In this document: positions 56,166-64,000 of the stretch, piece by piece
Position numbering within the stretch: position 1 is the stretch's first letter
How the letters are laid out: every line of letters begins with the position of its first letter
NCBI GenBank assembly: GCA_034401795.1
Contig: CM067365.1
Span: forward strand, 13,373,666 to 13,437,665
Direction: 5' to 3'
DNA: 64,000 nucleotides
Source of the DNA: Chaetoderma sp. LZ-2023a
Lineage: Eukaryota; Mollusca; Caudofoveata; Chaetodermatida; Chaetodermatidae
The notes under the pieces: generated by a model
The model's input: only the letters and a program-made list of their open reading frames with translations
What the model was told of the DNA's origin: nothing
Databases searched by the model: none
Program-made: the position numbers and the translations under genes

Positions 56166-56309
56166 TGACGTCATAACCACGTGGAAGCAGAACTTCTAGA
56201 ATGTTCTAGAACATTCGGCTGCGCTATTATTAGCCACGCGCTGATTGGCTGTTGCTCGAACGATGATTGGTTGGAGCCTGCGCCTGTGACATCACGAGGA
56301 ATATAAAAG
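56166..56309 (+). promoter_or_regulatory. Heat-shock-type promoter cluster (CRE, HSE, CCAAT boxes, TATA)
   Basis: TGACGTCA (56,166-56,173) and CCACGTGG (56,177-56,184) are followed by five contiguous HSE modules at 56,194-56,216 (TTC TA GAA TG TTC TA GAA CA TTC). Two inverted CCAAT boxes follow (ATTGG near 56,243 and 56,266), then TATAAAAG at 56,302-56,309. The order and spacing resemble animal hsp70 promoters. No HSP ORF follows within the next 2 kb, so it may be part of an LTR or a captured or orphan promoter. Element D's gag lies divergently to the left. Confidence 0.6.
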
Positions 56310-58319
56310 GAGACGCAATCAAGAGATCGAGAGCATCCTCGGCCATGGGCTGAACAGGTTGGATCTGTACCAGCTAATATCAGCGCAACAGACAATACGC
56401 GTATTACTTCGCTATGTGTCAGGTTTTTCTCCCGTAGCTGGCACTTGCTCAACCCACCGCACTAAAACAATTTTGTAACTCCCTACTTACGGGAGTAATT
56501 TGGAACTTTCTGATTACTGTTCACGAATATCAATATCTACTTCGGAACACAAATTTGCGGTGAGGCCTTTACGGCCTGAATATGTGATTCTACAGATGTA
56601 GAGGCAGGATGTTCTTTGATGGATGACTCGCCGGATCTGTCGGCCACGCCTAAAAGTGGTATTTCAACTGTCACCACACTAATATCGTGTAGGTTCTTTT
56701 AACTTTCGACCACAGCAAGTAAACTCTGCCCGGTGCGTCTTCAGAGCTGGCTGACGTACCCAGCACCATGAAGCTTTGTTTTGTATCTTCGTTTGCCTCT
56801 GACAACCCCCGCTTGTGATCGGGTTGTTTACAACTTCCATCCGTGCCATCGGTGTACGGGAACTTTCTTCACCACGGTAGTACTATCGTATCTTTTGCTG
56901 ACTGCTCGTTAGACATCCTATTAGACTTACTGTGCTGAGCGATGCACTCCCACCATGAGTGTTCTTGTGGAAGTCTTGTTTGCGGAAAACAGCTTGCGGG
57001 ACCCCACCTGCGGGAACTTTCCAGCTTCCGGAGAGCGCATCATTTCACGTCGACTACGGATCAACGTATCAATTTCAGTAATACGGTAGCCTAACTTAGG
57101 AATGACTACCAAGTATTCAAGTAACTATACTTCACAATTTAATTATTTCTCTATATGTATTTCGTTAATTATATTGTATCTGTAAGAACGGTCCCGATGA
57201 CTAAAAGGTACCGTAACGGTCCTAGGACCGCTAGTTATAATTTCTGTATTTGTTTATAGTTATTCTCATTTTCCTCAATGTGTTTCTAACCGCACTATAG
57301 TAGGTTCATTAACTTTTACTAAAATATATATCTTAATCATTTGACACTGTATTGTTTGTTCTGGTTAGATTATGTATATATAAATGGCCAGTGGCCATCC
57401 GTTCATATGTTTTGCTTAGTTATAGAAAATATAGGACTACAGTGCACGTAGGAAACACTATACCGCAACACTTATATATATGCAGCACCTTCTCCCGCCA
57501 CCAACAACTTTTCACTGAGGTCGCTGTCCATGCTATAACTTTGTTTAGCCCGGCATGCTACCGACTAACTATTCAGCTCGATAGGATAGGTTCAAAACGA
57601 TTAGAGACACAGTCTTCATTACATAAAGTGTAATATATTCTTCTCTTCCGGCAGTGCGATAATCTAGCCCCGCTTCATGCTCCACTCAGCCTTGTGGCTT
57701 CTTAATTGTTTGGATGTCCCTATCCACACCATGGGCTGATCCGACTCTGGGAAACTATTGGGGTTTCCGAGCGGTGATGGCCAGGGTGTGGTGTCACATA
57801 CATTTCCCTTGTATCGTTGGATACTTAGTAGTTAGCACTTTAGCCAATGTAGGAAAGCACTGCGAAAACATATATTAATTATTATTTTTATTACTGAACA
57901 AACCTCCCGCACCGCAGTACAAAGCTGCGCAACTTGTACATAAACCTAATGACAGGTTAAACGGTTAGTTCCATAGGACCGGTGACGGGCGAGATACGCA
58001 TCCCCACCGAATTCCATGAGAATGTCTGGGCTTGATATTTATATCTGTCACGCGCTTGCGGGAAGGACATTTACAGTGGGTACTCGTCTCTAGCTCACAC
58101 ACACCCCCCACCATAACGATAGAACAATTGTCTAATAATGCTTTCGTGAAAAGTAACCAATGTCCTGTAAGGTTTTATGTGGTTACGGAGCGGGATGTCC
58201 GGATTCTTATCCAGTTCGGAGATCTTACTAAGTAACATGTATGAGCGCTGTCTTCAGTATTGCTGTCTTAGGGCATCTGACAGCCGTGTCTAATAGCTAG
58301 GTAGATACCAGCCATTTGC
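56310..58319. other. Non-coding stretch, possible LTR material
   Basis: Higher GC than its surroundings, with no long ORF. Short hairpins: ACTCCCTACTTACGGGAGT (near 56,483) and CGGTCCTAGGACCG (near 57,218). On the minus strand, GATATAAATATC (near 58,040) and AATAAA (near 57,890) could be the TATA and poly(A) signal of an LTR following the gypsy relic; I found no second LTR copy. Confidence 0.35.
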
Positions 58320-58860
58320 GGCCTAAAATAGTTGTTGTTTCGAAAAACGAAAAGACCCGTGCTGAGGAGGGAGAGGGCGAGTACGTATCTCGTCATCGTC
58401 GTCAGCATTAGCTGCCTGTTCATCCACATTCTGGCTTGGTAGAACTGGGGCTGAACTAGCACCGCGGTGCTCTGCGCTAACCGTGGGAATACTAATTTCC
58501 GTAGAAATATGTCTGGGTACCGGTGTCACGAGAAATGCCCAGTCCGAGCTCTGGTGCTGGGTCGTCACTGACACACGGTTTAAGCCGATCGAAGTGGATG
58601 ACTGAGGTCAGGCCATCCGAAGCACGGATATGGTAGGTCACGCCCGACGTCTTACCTACTACCACATACTGACATAGGGGCCTTTCCACTGGTAACTCAG
58701 TTTGCTTGGCACGTTTGCAGACCGTCGTGAATCGTGTACCCAAACCACTAACGCTTGGGGTTGTTCTATCCTTTGCCGCAAGAGTTCGACATAGAGCGAT
58801 GGTGAATTTTTCTCTCCTGATATTAATCTCATGTGTCCTGAAGCGCATGCACACCACAAT
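58320..58860 (-). pseudogene. Ty3/gypsy-type polyprotein C-terminal relic (integrase end)
   Basis: Minus-strand blocks VVWVHDSRR, KLSYQWKGPYV, then in another frame VVGKTSGVTYHIRASDG and VIHFDRLKPC are characteristic of the integrase C-terminal (GPY/F-like) region of Ty3/gypsy retrotransposons. A 1-bp shift lies near 58,680. Upstream pol, gag and the 5' LTR are absent. At the right it is joined to a LINE 3' end (58,863 onward). Confidence 0.8.
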
Positions 58861-58862
58861 TC

Positions 58863-59065
58863 AGAGCCAAAGTCTTCAATTTAATGAACTCATGAAGATG
58901 CGTTTTCTTGGAAGATTGTTATGTCTTGTTTTGTCACAATTGTGTGATATGGGGTGGGGGGCATCGATTCATAGGCTCTACCTGATGGTGATGGACTGCC
59001 CAATTGTGATTTATGTATTTTATATATTAAGCATGAAATATATAATCTTGAATCTTGAATTATTT
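58863..59065 (+). mobile_element. LINE 3'-end fragment with CTTGAA tail
   Basis: CATAGGCTCTACCTGATGG to TATATAATCTTGAATCTTGAAT resembles the 3' UTR and tail at 61,470-61,556 (CATAGGCTCTGCCTTTGGTGG, AATAATCTTGAACTTGAAC). No ORF remains. Confidence 0.65.
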
Positions 59066-59457
59066 TGGATGAAGCTGAGGGTTACGAAAACTGGTAACAT
59101 CATTTTATTTTCTTTGCAGCGAGTTAACGTTAGCAAAATGAAGACAGCATACTTGTATTTCCCTTCCATCTGCGTCATACTGCTTGTTCACTACTTTAGA
59201 ACCAGCTCGAAATCTTCCTGAAAATACAGAAGACGACATTTTGACAAGTTAAGAGAAATCACGTGATACCGAATGGATACAGAAAATACGGATCACTCAC
59301 TCCAGTCCACAGACACATTTAACCTTCTTTCTTTCTTTTCCAATACTACACAAATTTCAACATTTCGAAGGCTTACATGTAGGTTGTGGCTACGAGAGTC
59401 ATAGTTAGTATAATCAAAATTATAAAGGCAATTTGTAGAGGTGTATATCTTATATAT

Positions 59458-59611
59458 TTATATGCAACCGACACAAAGTTGTTTCAGGAAATAAATTCCA
59501 CACCAGATAGATGAAAAATGCTATCAGATATATATTTGTTAGGGGATTGGTCAGATAAGTGACTCTTACAATTCAACGCAGAAAAATGTAAATGCATGCG
59601 AATTAGTAAAT
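59458..59611 (+). pseudogene. LINE RT fragment
   Basis: A short in-frame segment with TDTKLFQEI (usual ADDTKLF), GDWSDK, LLQFNAEKCKCMRIS. Two TGA stops; at least the second sits where a Trp (DKW) is usual. It is a remnant of RT blocks 5-6. The first catalytic Asp position of ADD reads Thr. Confidence 0.7.
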
Positions 59612-60060
59612 CATCCTTAGACGAGTTCCCTGCTCTGTTTATATTCTCTATATAAATGATTATTGTCGTATCTATAATCATAGACATCCATGTTTAATAT
59701 TGAATTTGACTATGTACCCTACTTGTCTGTCTTGTCCTTATTTACTACCCATATGTATCGCAAACCATAAAACATGTATTTATGAAACTAAAAAATTGTA
59801 ATGATGATGATGTAAGTTGCAAGTAACAAAACGGTCTACATCACTGATTAAGGATAGATATAGATAAATGTGTATGTGCATTATTGTAAACACGGATAAA
59901 CCTGTTTACAAGTAAACTAGATGAAAATGGGTTGTCATGATTGTAATAGATCACATCCCTCAGTAATAAACCGCCACTGTGATGACATGCTTTGTGATGA
60001 TTGCTTTTACATAAGTTTTCCACAATACAGGCCTAACACCATCACACCCTGTTCTACAAA
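59612..60060 (+). other. LINE-associated sequence with a Cys-rich ORF piece
   Basis: An open frame from 59,921 encodes CHDC...HCDDMLCDDC, a Cys/His cluster of unknown origin, before running into RT homology. A possible ORF1 finger joined to RT by deletion; uncertain. Confidence 0.4.
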
Positions 60061-60061
60061 C

Positions 60062-60924
60062 TCCTTGCCGGTTGCGGATATAGAAATTCTATACAAAAAT
60101 GTCAATAATGAAATGGCGAAATTAATAGACTGGTTTGAAGTAAACAAATTGTCCTTAAATGTGTCAAAAACTAATTATATACCATTCACAAAATCTAAGA
60201 AACTAAAAGAAATAGCTCTCCCAAACCTCTATATCGACAACCAGACAATTCAAGAAGCACAATATGCTATGTTTTTAGGAGTATATCTGGACAAAAATTT
60301 TACATGGGAGAAGCATATTGAAATTATTACTACCAGGGTAGCAAAAAGCATTGGCATCATTCGCAGACTGAAACCCTATCTAACATCTAATATTATTAAA
60401 AACCTGTACTGCACAGTGATACTTCCTCACATCACCTACTGCAATGCTATCTGGACTAATACATCTCAAGCTAGACTAAAAAACCTATAATCTCTGCAAA
60501 AGCAATCTATTAAACCATTTTCACAAACAGCAGGTGGTCAGGATATCTTTAAATCAGAAAAGGTCTAAAAACTTGAGGACATAGGAGGGCTCCAACTATA
60601 CACAATCTTAAGGGACTTCCACAATGGCAACTTACCCTCATCTGTATCTAACATTGTTATGCTCAATACACAATTGCATCCTCACAACACAAGAACAAGA
60701 AATAAGCTCCATTCAACACACCACCAAGCAAAAGCAGCACAACAAAAACCCTCATACAAAGCAGTTATGGAATAATACAGACACGAGCACACGCACAGAC
60801 ATCATAAAGCTACAGTACTTTAAGCAGAATATCAAAAAGAAGATTATAGAAACCTACTAGACTCTGGAAAACACTCACCATCATGGCATGCTATTCTCAT
60901 ACTTGCACGCAGTCACCAGATACA

Positions 60925-60976
<52 letters not shown>
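60062..60976 (+). pseudogene. CR1/L2-like LINE RT C-terminal part with AAT tail
   Basis: LIDWFEVNKLSLNVSKTNYI, YAMFLGVYLDKNFTWEKHI, IGIIRRLKPYL and LPHITYCNAIW are RT palm/thumb blocks of CR1/L2-type LINEs. Stops follow (60,488, 60,566 and later), and the C-terminus continues in pieces (NTRTRNKLH). It ends in (AAT)n at 60,924-60,976. The catalytic YADD box lies upstream of the preserved part. Confidence 0.85.
60924..60976 (+). repeat. AAT microsatellite
   Basis: About 17 AAT units forming the 3' tail of the preceding LINE. Confidence 0.95.
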
Positions 60977-61440
60977 TCTGTCATAATGGTAACAACCAAA
61001 CAACTACCTCTACCATCACAGTCTAAAACAATTTAAAAAAAAAAAAATTAATACTTTGTCATTGATAATAAGAATATGTAATATAGAATTATTAACTTAA
61101 GCAAGATAAGCACACATCCCTCTGTCATGTCTTTCCCTGTAAAAATGTAAATTGTCATACGACTATTAACTGTTGGACTGCTGGAAGCCAGCGGACAATA
61201 ATTCCAATTGGCAATGACTCTGGATTGGCTGAGTAGTTTAGAAAATTTTTTACTGAAAGTTGCTTGTGGCTTAGCCACTGACAACGTTCAGTCAAATTTT
61301 TTTAGAGGCACTCAGCATACCCTGAGTTAGGCTCCATGGAAAATGTAGACTGCAGAGGCTTGGCACCGAGACAGTTAACTATATGTATATATAGGACTAT
61401 AACATGTTAACCTTATGTATTCAGTATTCTCATGTCCTAT
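60977..61440. other. Intergenic sequence with a foldback copy
   Basis: A diverged family-1-like foldback near 61,230-61,310 (TTTTTTACTGAAAGTTG / CAACGTTCAGTCAAATTTTTT). The rest is unassigned. Confidence 0.4.
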
Positions 61441-61449
61441 ATTGTTGTT

Positions 61450-61556
61450 ATATGTTATATGTAGGGGTCCACCGCCACATAGGCTCTGCCTTTGGTGGAC
61501 TACCTGCTGTGAAACTGTAAATGTATATTCTATATCAAAATAAATAATCTTGAACT
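61450..61556 (+). mobile_element. LINE 3' UTR and CTTGAA tail directly before the next LINE
   Basis: GTAGGGGTCCACCGCCACATAGGCTC ... AAATAAATAATC(TTGAAC)n. ORF1 homology of the following LINE begins within about 15 bp. Confidence 0.7.
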
Positions 61557-62380
61557 TGAACTTGAACTTGGATCAAGTAAACACTCCCGCAACCGAAACC
61601 ATCACTGTAGCTGTAGCTGTAAGTGCTGACATAACAGAGGAGGCAAATACCATCTGTCATGCTATCAGCACTTCCAGTACAGATACTGACCAAACTGAAA
61701 ATGGCCCTGGTACATCTGGAAATATAAATCACTCTGATATAGTAACTGACATAACTGTAAATGATCCATATATTCCCGTCAGCGCAAGTCAGGCTGGGAA
61801 AAATGACACTAGTATAGCAAACATGCTGATTGATTGCAAGTGTGCATGTGGAGCTCCTGATAATGTATACATGATCAAATGTGGTAAATCATGGTCTCAC
61901 TATATATGTACACATCTACCAGTGTATATGCTTAGTGCTCTCACGTCAACAAAAAGGATGTTCACATGTGAGTCTTGTACTCCTCTCTCAGACCAGATCT
62001 CGGAATTTCTTGCTTGGCATGTCCAAAATTATGACTGTGAATACAATGTTATCAATAAGCTAAATGGTGAAGACGCAAGTGCTAAGATTATCGAAAAATA
62101 TAACGTCAAAAACACTAGTAAATTACATTCAGCTCTTAGTATTATAAATTCAGGTCAGAGTGACAAAAGTTCAACTGATTCATTATTATCTGTCCTGTAA
62201 GATATCGAAGAAATCAAGGCAAACCAAAATATAATGCAGAAGCAAATTGATAGGTTACACATCAAAAAAATTGATATAGCAGACACTGACTCTGATTCAG
62301 GTGATGAGTCAAACACATCTATCAAAATAGGCTTGGACATGCTTTCCCCCAGAGCATACAATTCCACACAAATCACTTAA
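61557..62380 (+). pseudogene. LINE ORF1, N-terminal part with PHD-like finger
   Basis: A Thr/Ser/Ala-rich N-terminus is followed by a Cys/His array: C-x-C-x-C at residues 96-100 of the open segment, C111, H117, C120, C140, C143 (MIKCGKSWSHYIC, FTCESC), resembling PHD fingers in CR1-type ORF1 proteins. A TAA at 62,198-62,200 interrupts it. In the same frame a coiled-coil-like segment continues (DIEEIKANQNIMQKQIDRL) to 62,380. ORF1 proteins bind element RNA and assist reverse transcription. Confidence 0.78.
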
Positions 62381-63477
62381 ACAAGTTAGTCAGGCCTCAA
62401 CATATGCCACTTACAACAAAAACAAATCAAATTTCCAACAGCAACCCGATCAACTAGACCAACGAATCCTGAATAGAAAAGAAAAACAAGCACCTACAAA
62501 TCATGGTTCAATTTTACAAACATGTACATAAAAAATTAGCACAGATAGACACACTCATAACAATTCCAAGCAGGTCCATTTTCCTACGAACAATATGGCT
62601 AGACTGGAACAGTCTCATCCACCTTCAGCTAAGCCTTATTTCTCAAAGCTTTCCAAAAGCTAGAGAAAACAGATTTCCTTCTCGTCGATCATCACCGCTA
62701 CATCATGGGATTAGAGCAACACCTGAAGATTACAGGCCATATACCAAGGTAGTGAGTGATATCCCATACCATCAGCAATCCAGAAGAGAAATGACTACTA
62801 CATATAATCATCCTAGTGGTACTAGACAACCATTCCAACATCAAAATCCACGCATATCATTAGATAGTAGCAAAGAACATAGGCACATACTTTTAGTAGG
62901 AAGCTCTACACTGCGTAAACTTAGCGGAAGGTACATGTCTTCAGAACATGTCACATTCACTATCAGATCATTTAGTGGAGCTAGAATTAATGATATCACT
63001 GACCAGCTAGACCAACTAATGTACACCGAGTTTGATGCTGTGGTAGTACATGTAGGCTCAAATGACATTGGTAAGCGTAGTTGCAGCAGTATGATCAAAG
63101 ACTATGATGAACTTATTCATAAGATCAGATCACTGTTACCGTCCACTAAGATCTTTGTGTCATCACTACTACTACGCCATACAGACAGGCGTGCAAACTG
63201 TTTAGTAATAGAGTTTAACGGTATGTTAAATTCGTTGGTTTTTTGGTTAAATGTAACTTTTCTTGATAATTCTCAACTCTTTTCCAGTCCAGAAGGTGAT
63301 ATCTATAGAGAACTCGTCTGGGACCACGTACATCCCAACAAGCAGGGTACTAGGCTTTTGTCAGAGAATATCACCAATTATCTCTCTGCTCATATGGATA
63401 TAGCAATAACCGCCACAACTGATTCTCAGGATTTTTTAGTAGCGACATCTGTTTGGAGGAGCCAAGGCAGCCAGTAA
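62381..63477 (+). pseudogene. LINE ORF1, C-terminal SGNH/GDSL-like esterase domain
   Basis: After two frame changes (about 62,380 and 62,520-62,650) the frame carries an SGNH hydrolase core: HILLVGSSTLRKL (nucleophile Ser in GSS, residues 133-135 of the 324-codon segment), AVVVHVGSNDIGK (Asn187 in GSND) and DHVHPNKQG (Asp274, His277). All catalytic blocks are present. Esterase domains in ORF1 are known from CR1/L2 LINEs, where they may act on lipid or RNA-protein assembly; the substrate is unknown. A T6 run near 63,432 probably shifts the frame before the natural end. Confidence 0.82.
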
Positions 63478-64000
63478 ACTCCTTATCATATCCTAAAGCT
63501 CACACAATATCCATAACAAACAAATTCAATCCATTAGTAATAGAGACTCAGGTAAATCAGAAAGGTAATGGATGCTTGTATCATACGGTTAGAGCTATAA
63601 ATGGCTGTGATAAACATCAGTTGCACACTGACAACATTCTTGTCAATGGAACAAGAGAAACAATTATTGTAAATGATGTAAATATTGATATTCTAAATAA
63701 TCATGTTAACAATGATGTAAGTTATGAAAAGCAAAAGAAAAAATTTAAAACCAATGCAAAACACATAAACAAATTCATGTCCATACAAGGTAGTAAAATA
63801 CGTAAATCAATTTCATCGACAACTAAAGATTCACTTAAAGGTTTCTATACTACTACTGATAGCTTATTAAACAAGCGTGCAGAGTTCAGTGCTATTGTTG
63901 CTGAACAAAATCCGGACATAATAGGGGTTACAGAGATCATCCCAAAAAATGTTTCTATAGACCCCCAAGATAGCGAATTTGCACTGGAACAGTATGACTT
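63450..64000 (+). CDS. LINE ORF2 start: AP-type endonuclease N-terminus (partial)
   Basis: A frame open from about 63,435 to the window end. From about 63,840 it shows the start of an APE-type endonuclease: FYTTTDSLLNKRAEF and PDIIGVTEI (catalytic Glu in TE). The position that is usually the catalytic Asn (YTN or FNA type) reads Thr, suggesting an inactive copy. No clear start codon separates it from ORF1; an ATG at 63,777 precedes SIQGSKIR. Confidence 0.7.

Larger units (their letters stand above)
61557..64000 (+). mobile_element. CR1/L2-like LINE with PHD-SGNH ORF1 (3' part outside window)
   Basis: ORF1 pieces (61,557-63,477) are followed by the start of the endonuclease-RT ORF, which is open to the window edge. 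5'-truncated at the preceding LINE tail. Confidence 0.85.

Noticed and set aside
58706..59221. 171-codon plus-strand ORF
   Set aside because: Spans the antisense of the gypsy relic and a LINE 3' UTR; hydrophobic composition comes from AT-rich non-coding DNA.

Overview
This is eukaryotic DNA with no bacterial-type genes or operons. It is a repeat-laden stretch of an animal genome, most likely a mollusc (bivalve-like) or another lophotrochozoan. Reasons: GT-AG introns of 0.6-10 kb; four DIRS-like tyrosine-recombinase retrotransposons; several LINE families; and interspersed elements opening with AACAAGAG-type sequence, with internal tandem repeats and CTCACCTG-type terminal hairpins, a style I associate from memory with bivalve genomes. 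The species assignment is inference.

The one host gene I can support is CCDC93, on the minus strand, broken into short exons that ORF calling misses. Ten coding exons between 42,682 and 2,811 are bounded by canonical splice sites, keep reading phase across every junction, and spell the N-terminal ~280 residues of CCDC93, a subunit of the COMMD/CCDC22/CCDC93 (CCC) endosomal recycling complex. Exon 1 was not found, and the 3' part of the gene lies beyond position 1.

The introns are filled with mobile DNA. DIRS element A (1-2,619, cut by the window edge), element C (8,479-13,961) and element B (24,334-31,950) all lie in CCDC93 introns in the sense orientation. Element D (49,858 to about 55,930) is a decayed relative of C upstream of the gene. 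A and B form one family. Their gag gene has two exons with a conserved intron of about 765 nt, joining a 17-codon first exon to a cysteine-rich second exon. B and C retain inverted terminal repeats and an internal complementary region that joins the two outer ends head to head, the hallmark of DIRS elements. RT-RNase H and recombinase frames overlap.

Other intronic content: a hAT-like transposase relic (16,855-18,355); a non-autonomous hAT-type element with a perfect 8-bp target duplication (36,780-38,734) inside a 1.6-kb minisatellite that abuts a CCDC93 splice acceptor; two families of foldback (palindromic) elements; and three elements built of degenerate tandem repeats with a terminal hairpin.

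Upstream of the recognised exons (43-64 kb) are LINE relics: an RT-RNase H type (44.4-46.1 kb), an RT fragment (48.4-49.9 kb), a 5'-truncated copy inside DIRS D (50.35-51.71 kb) and CR1/L2-like pieces (58.9-61.6 kb). From 61.56 kb to the window end is a LINE whose ORF1 has a PHD-like finger and an SGNH esterase domain, followed by the start of its endonuclease ORF. A Ty3/gypsy integrase C-terminal relic lies at 58.3-58.9 kb. A compact promoter-like cluster (CRE, heat-shock element, CCAAT boxes, TATA) sits at 56.17-56.31 kb. Nearly every transposon ORF carries frameshifts or stops; the visible part of gag in element A is the exception.
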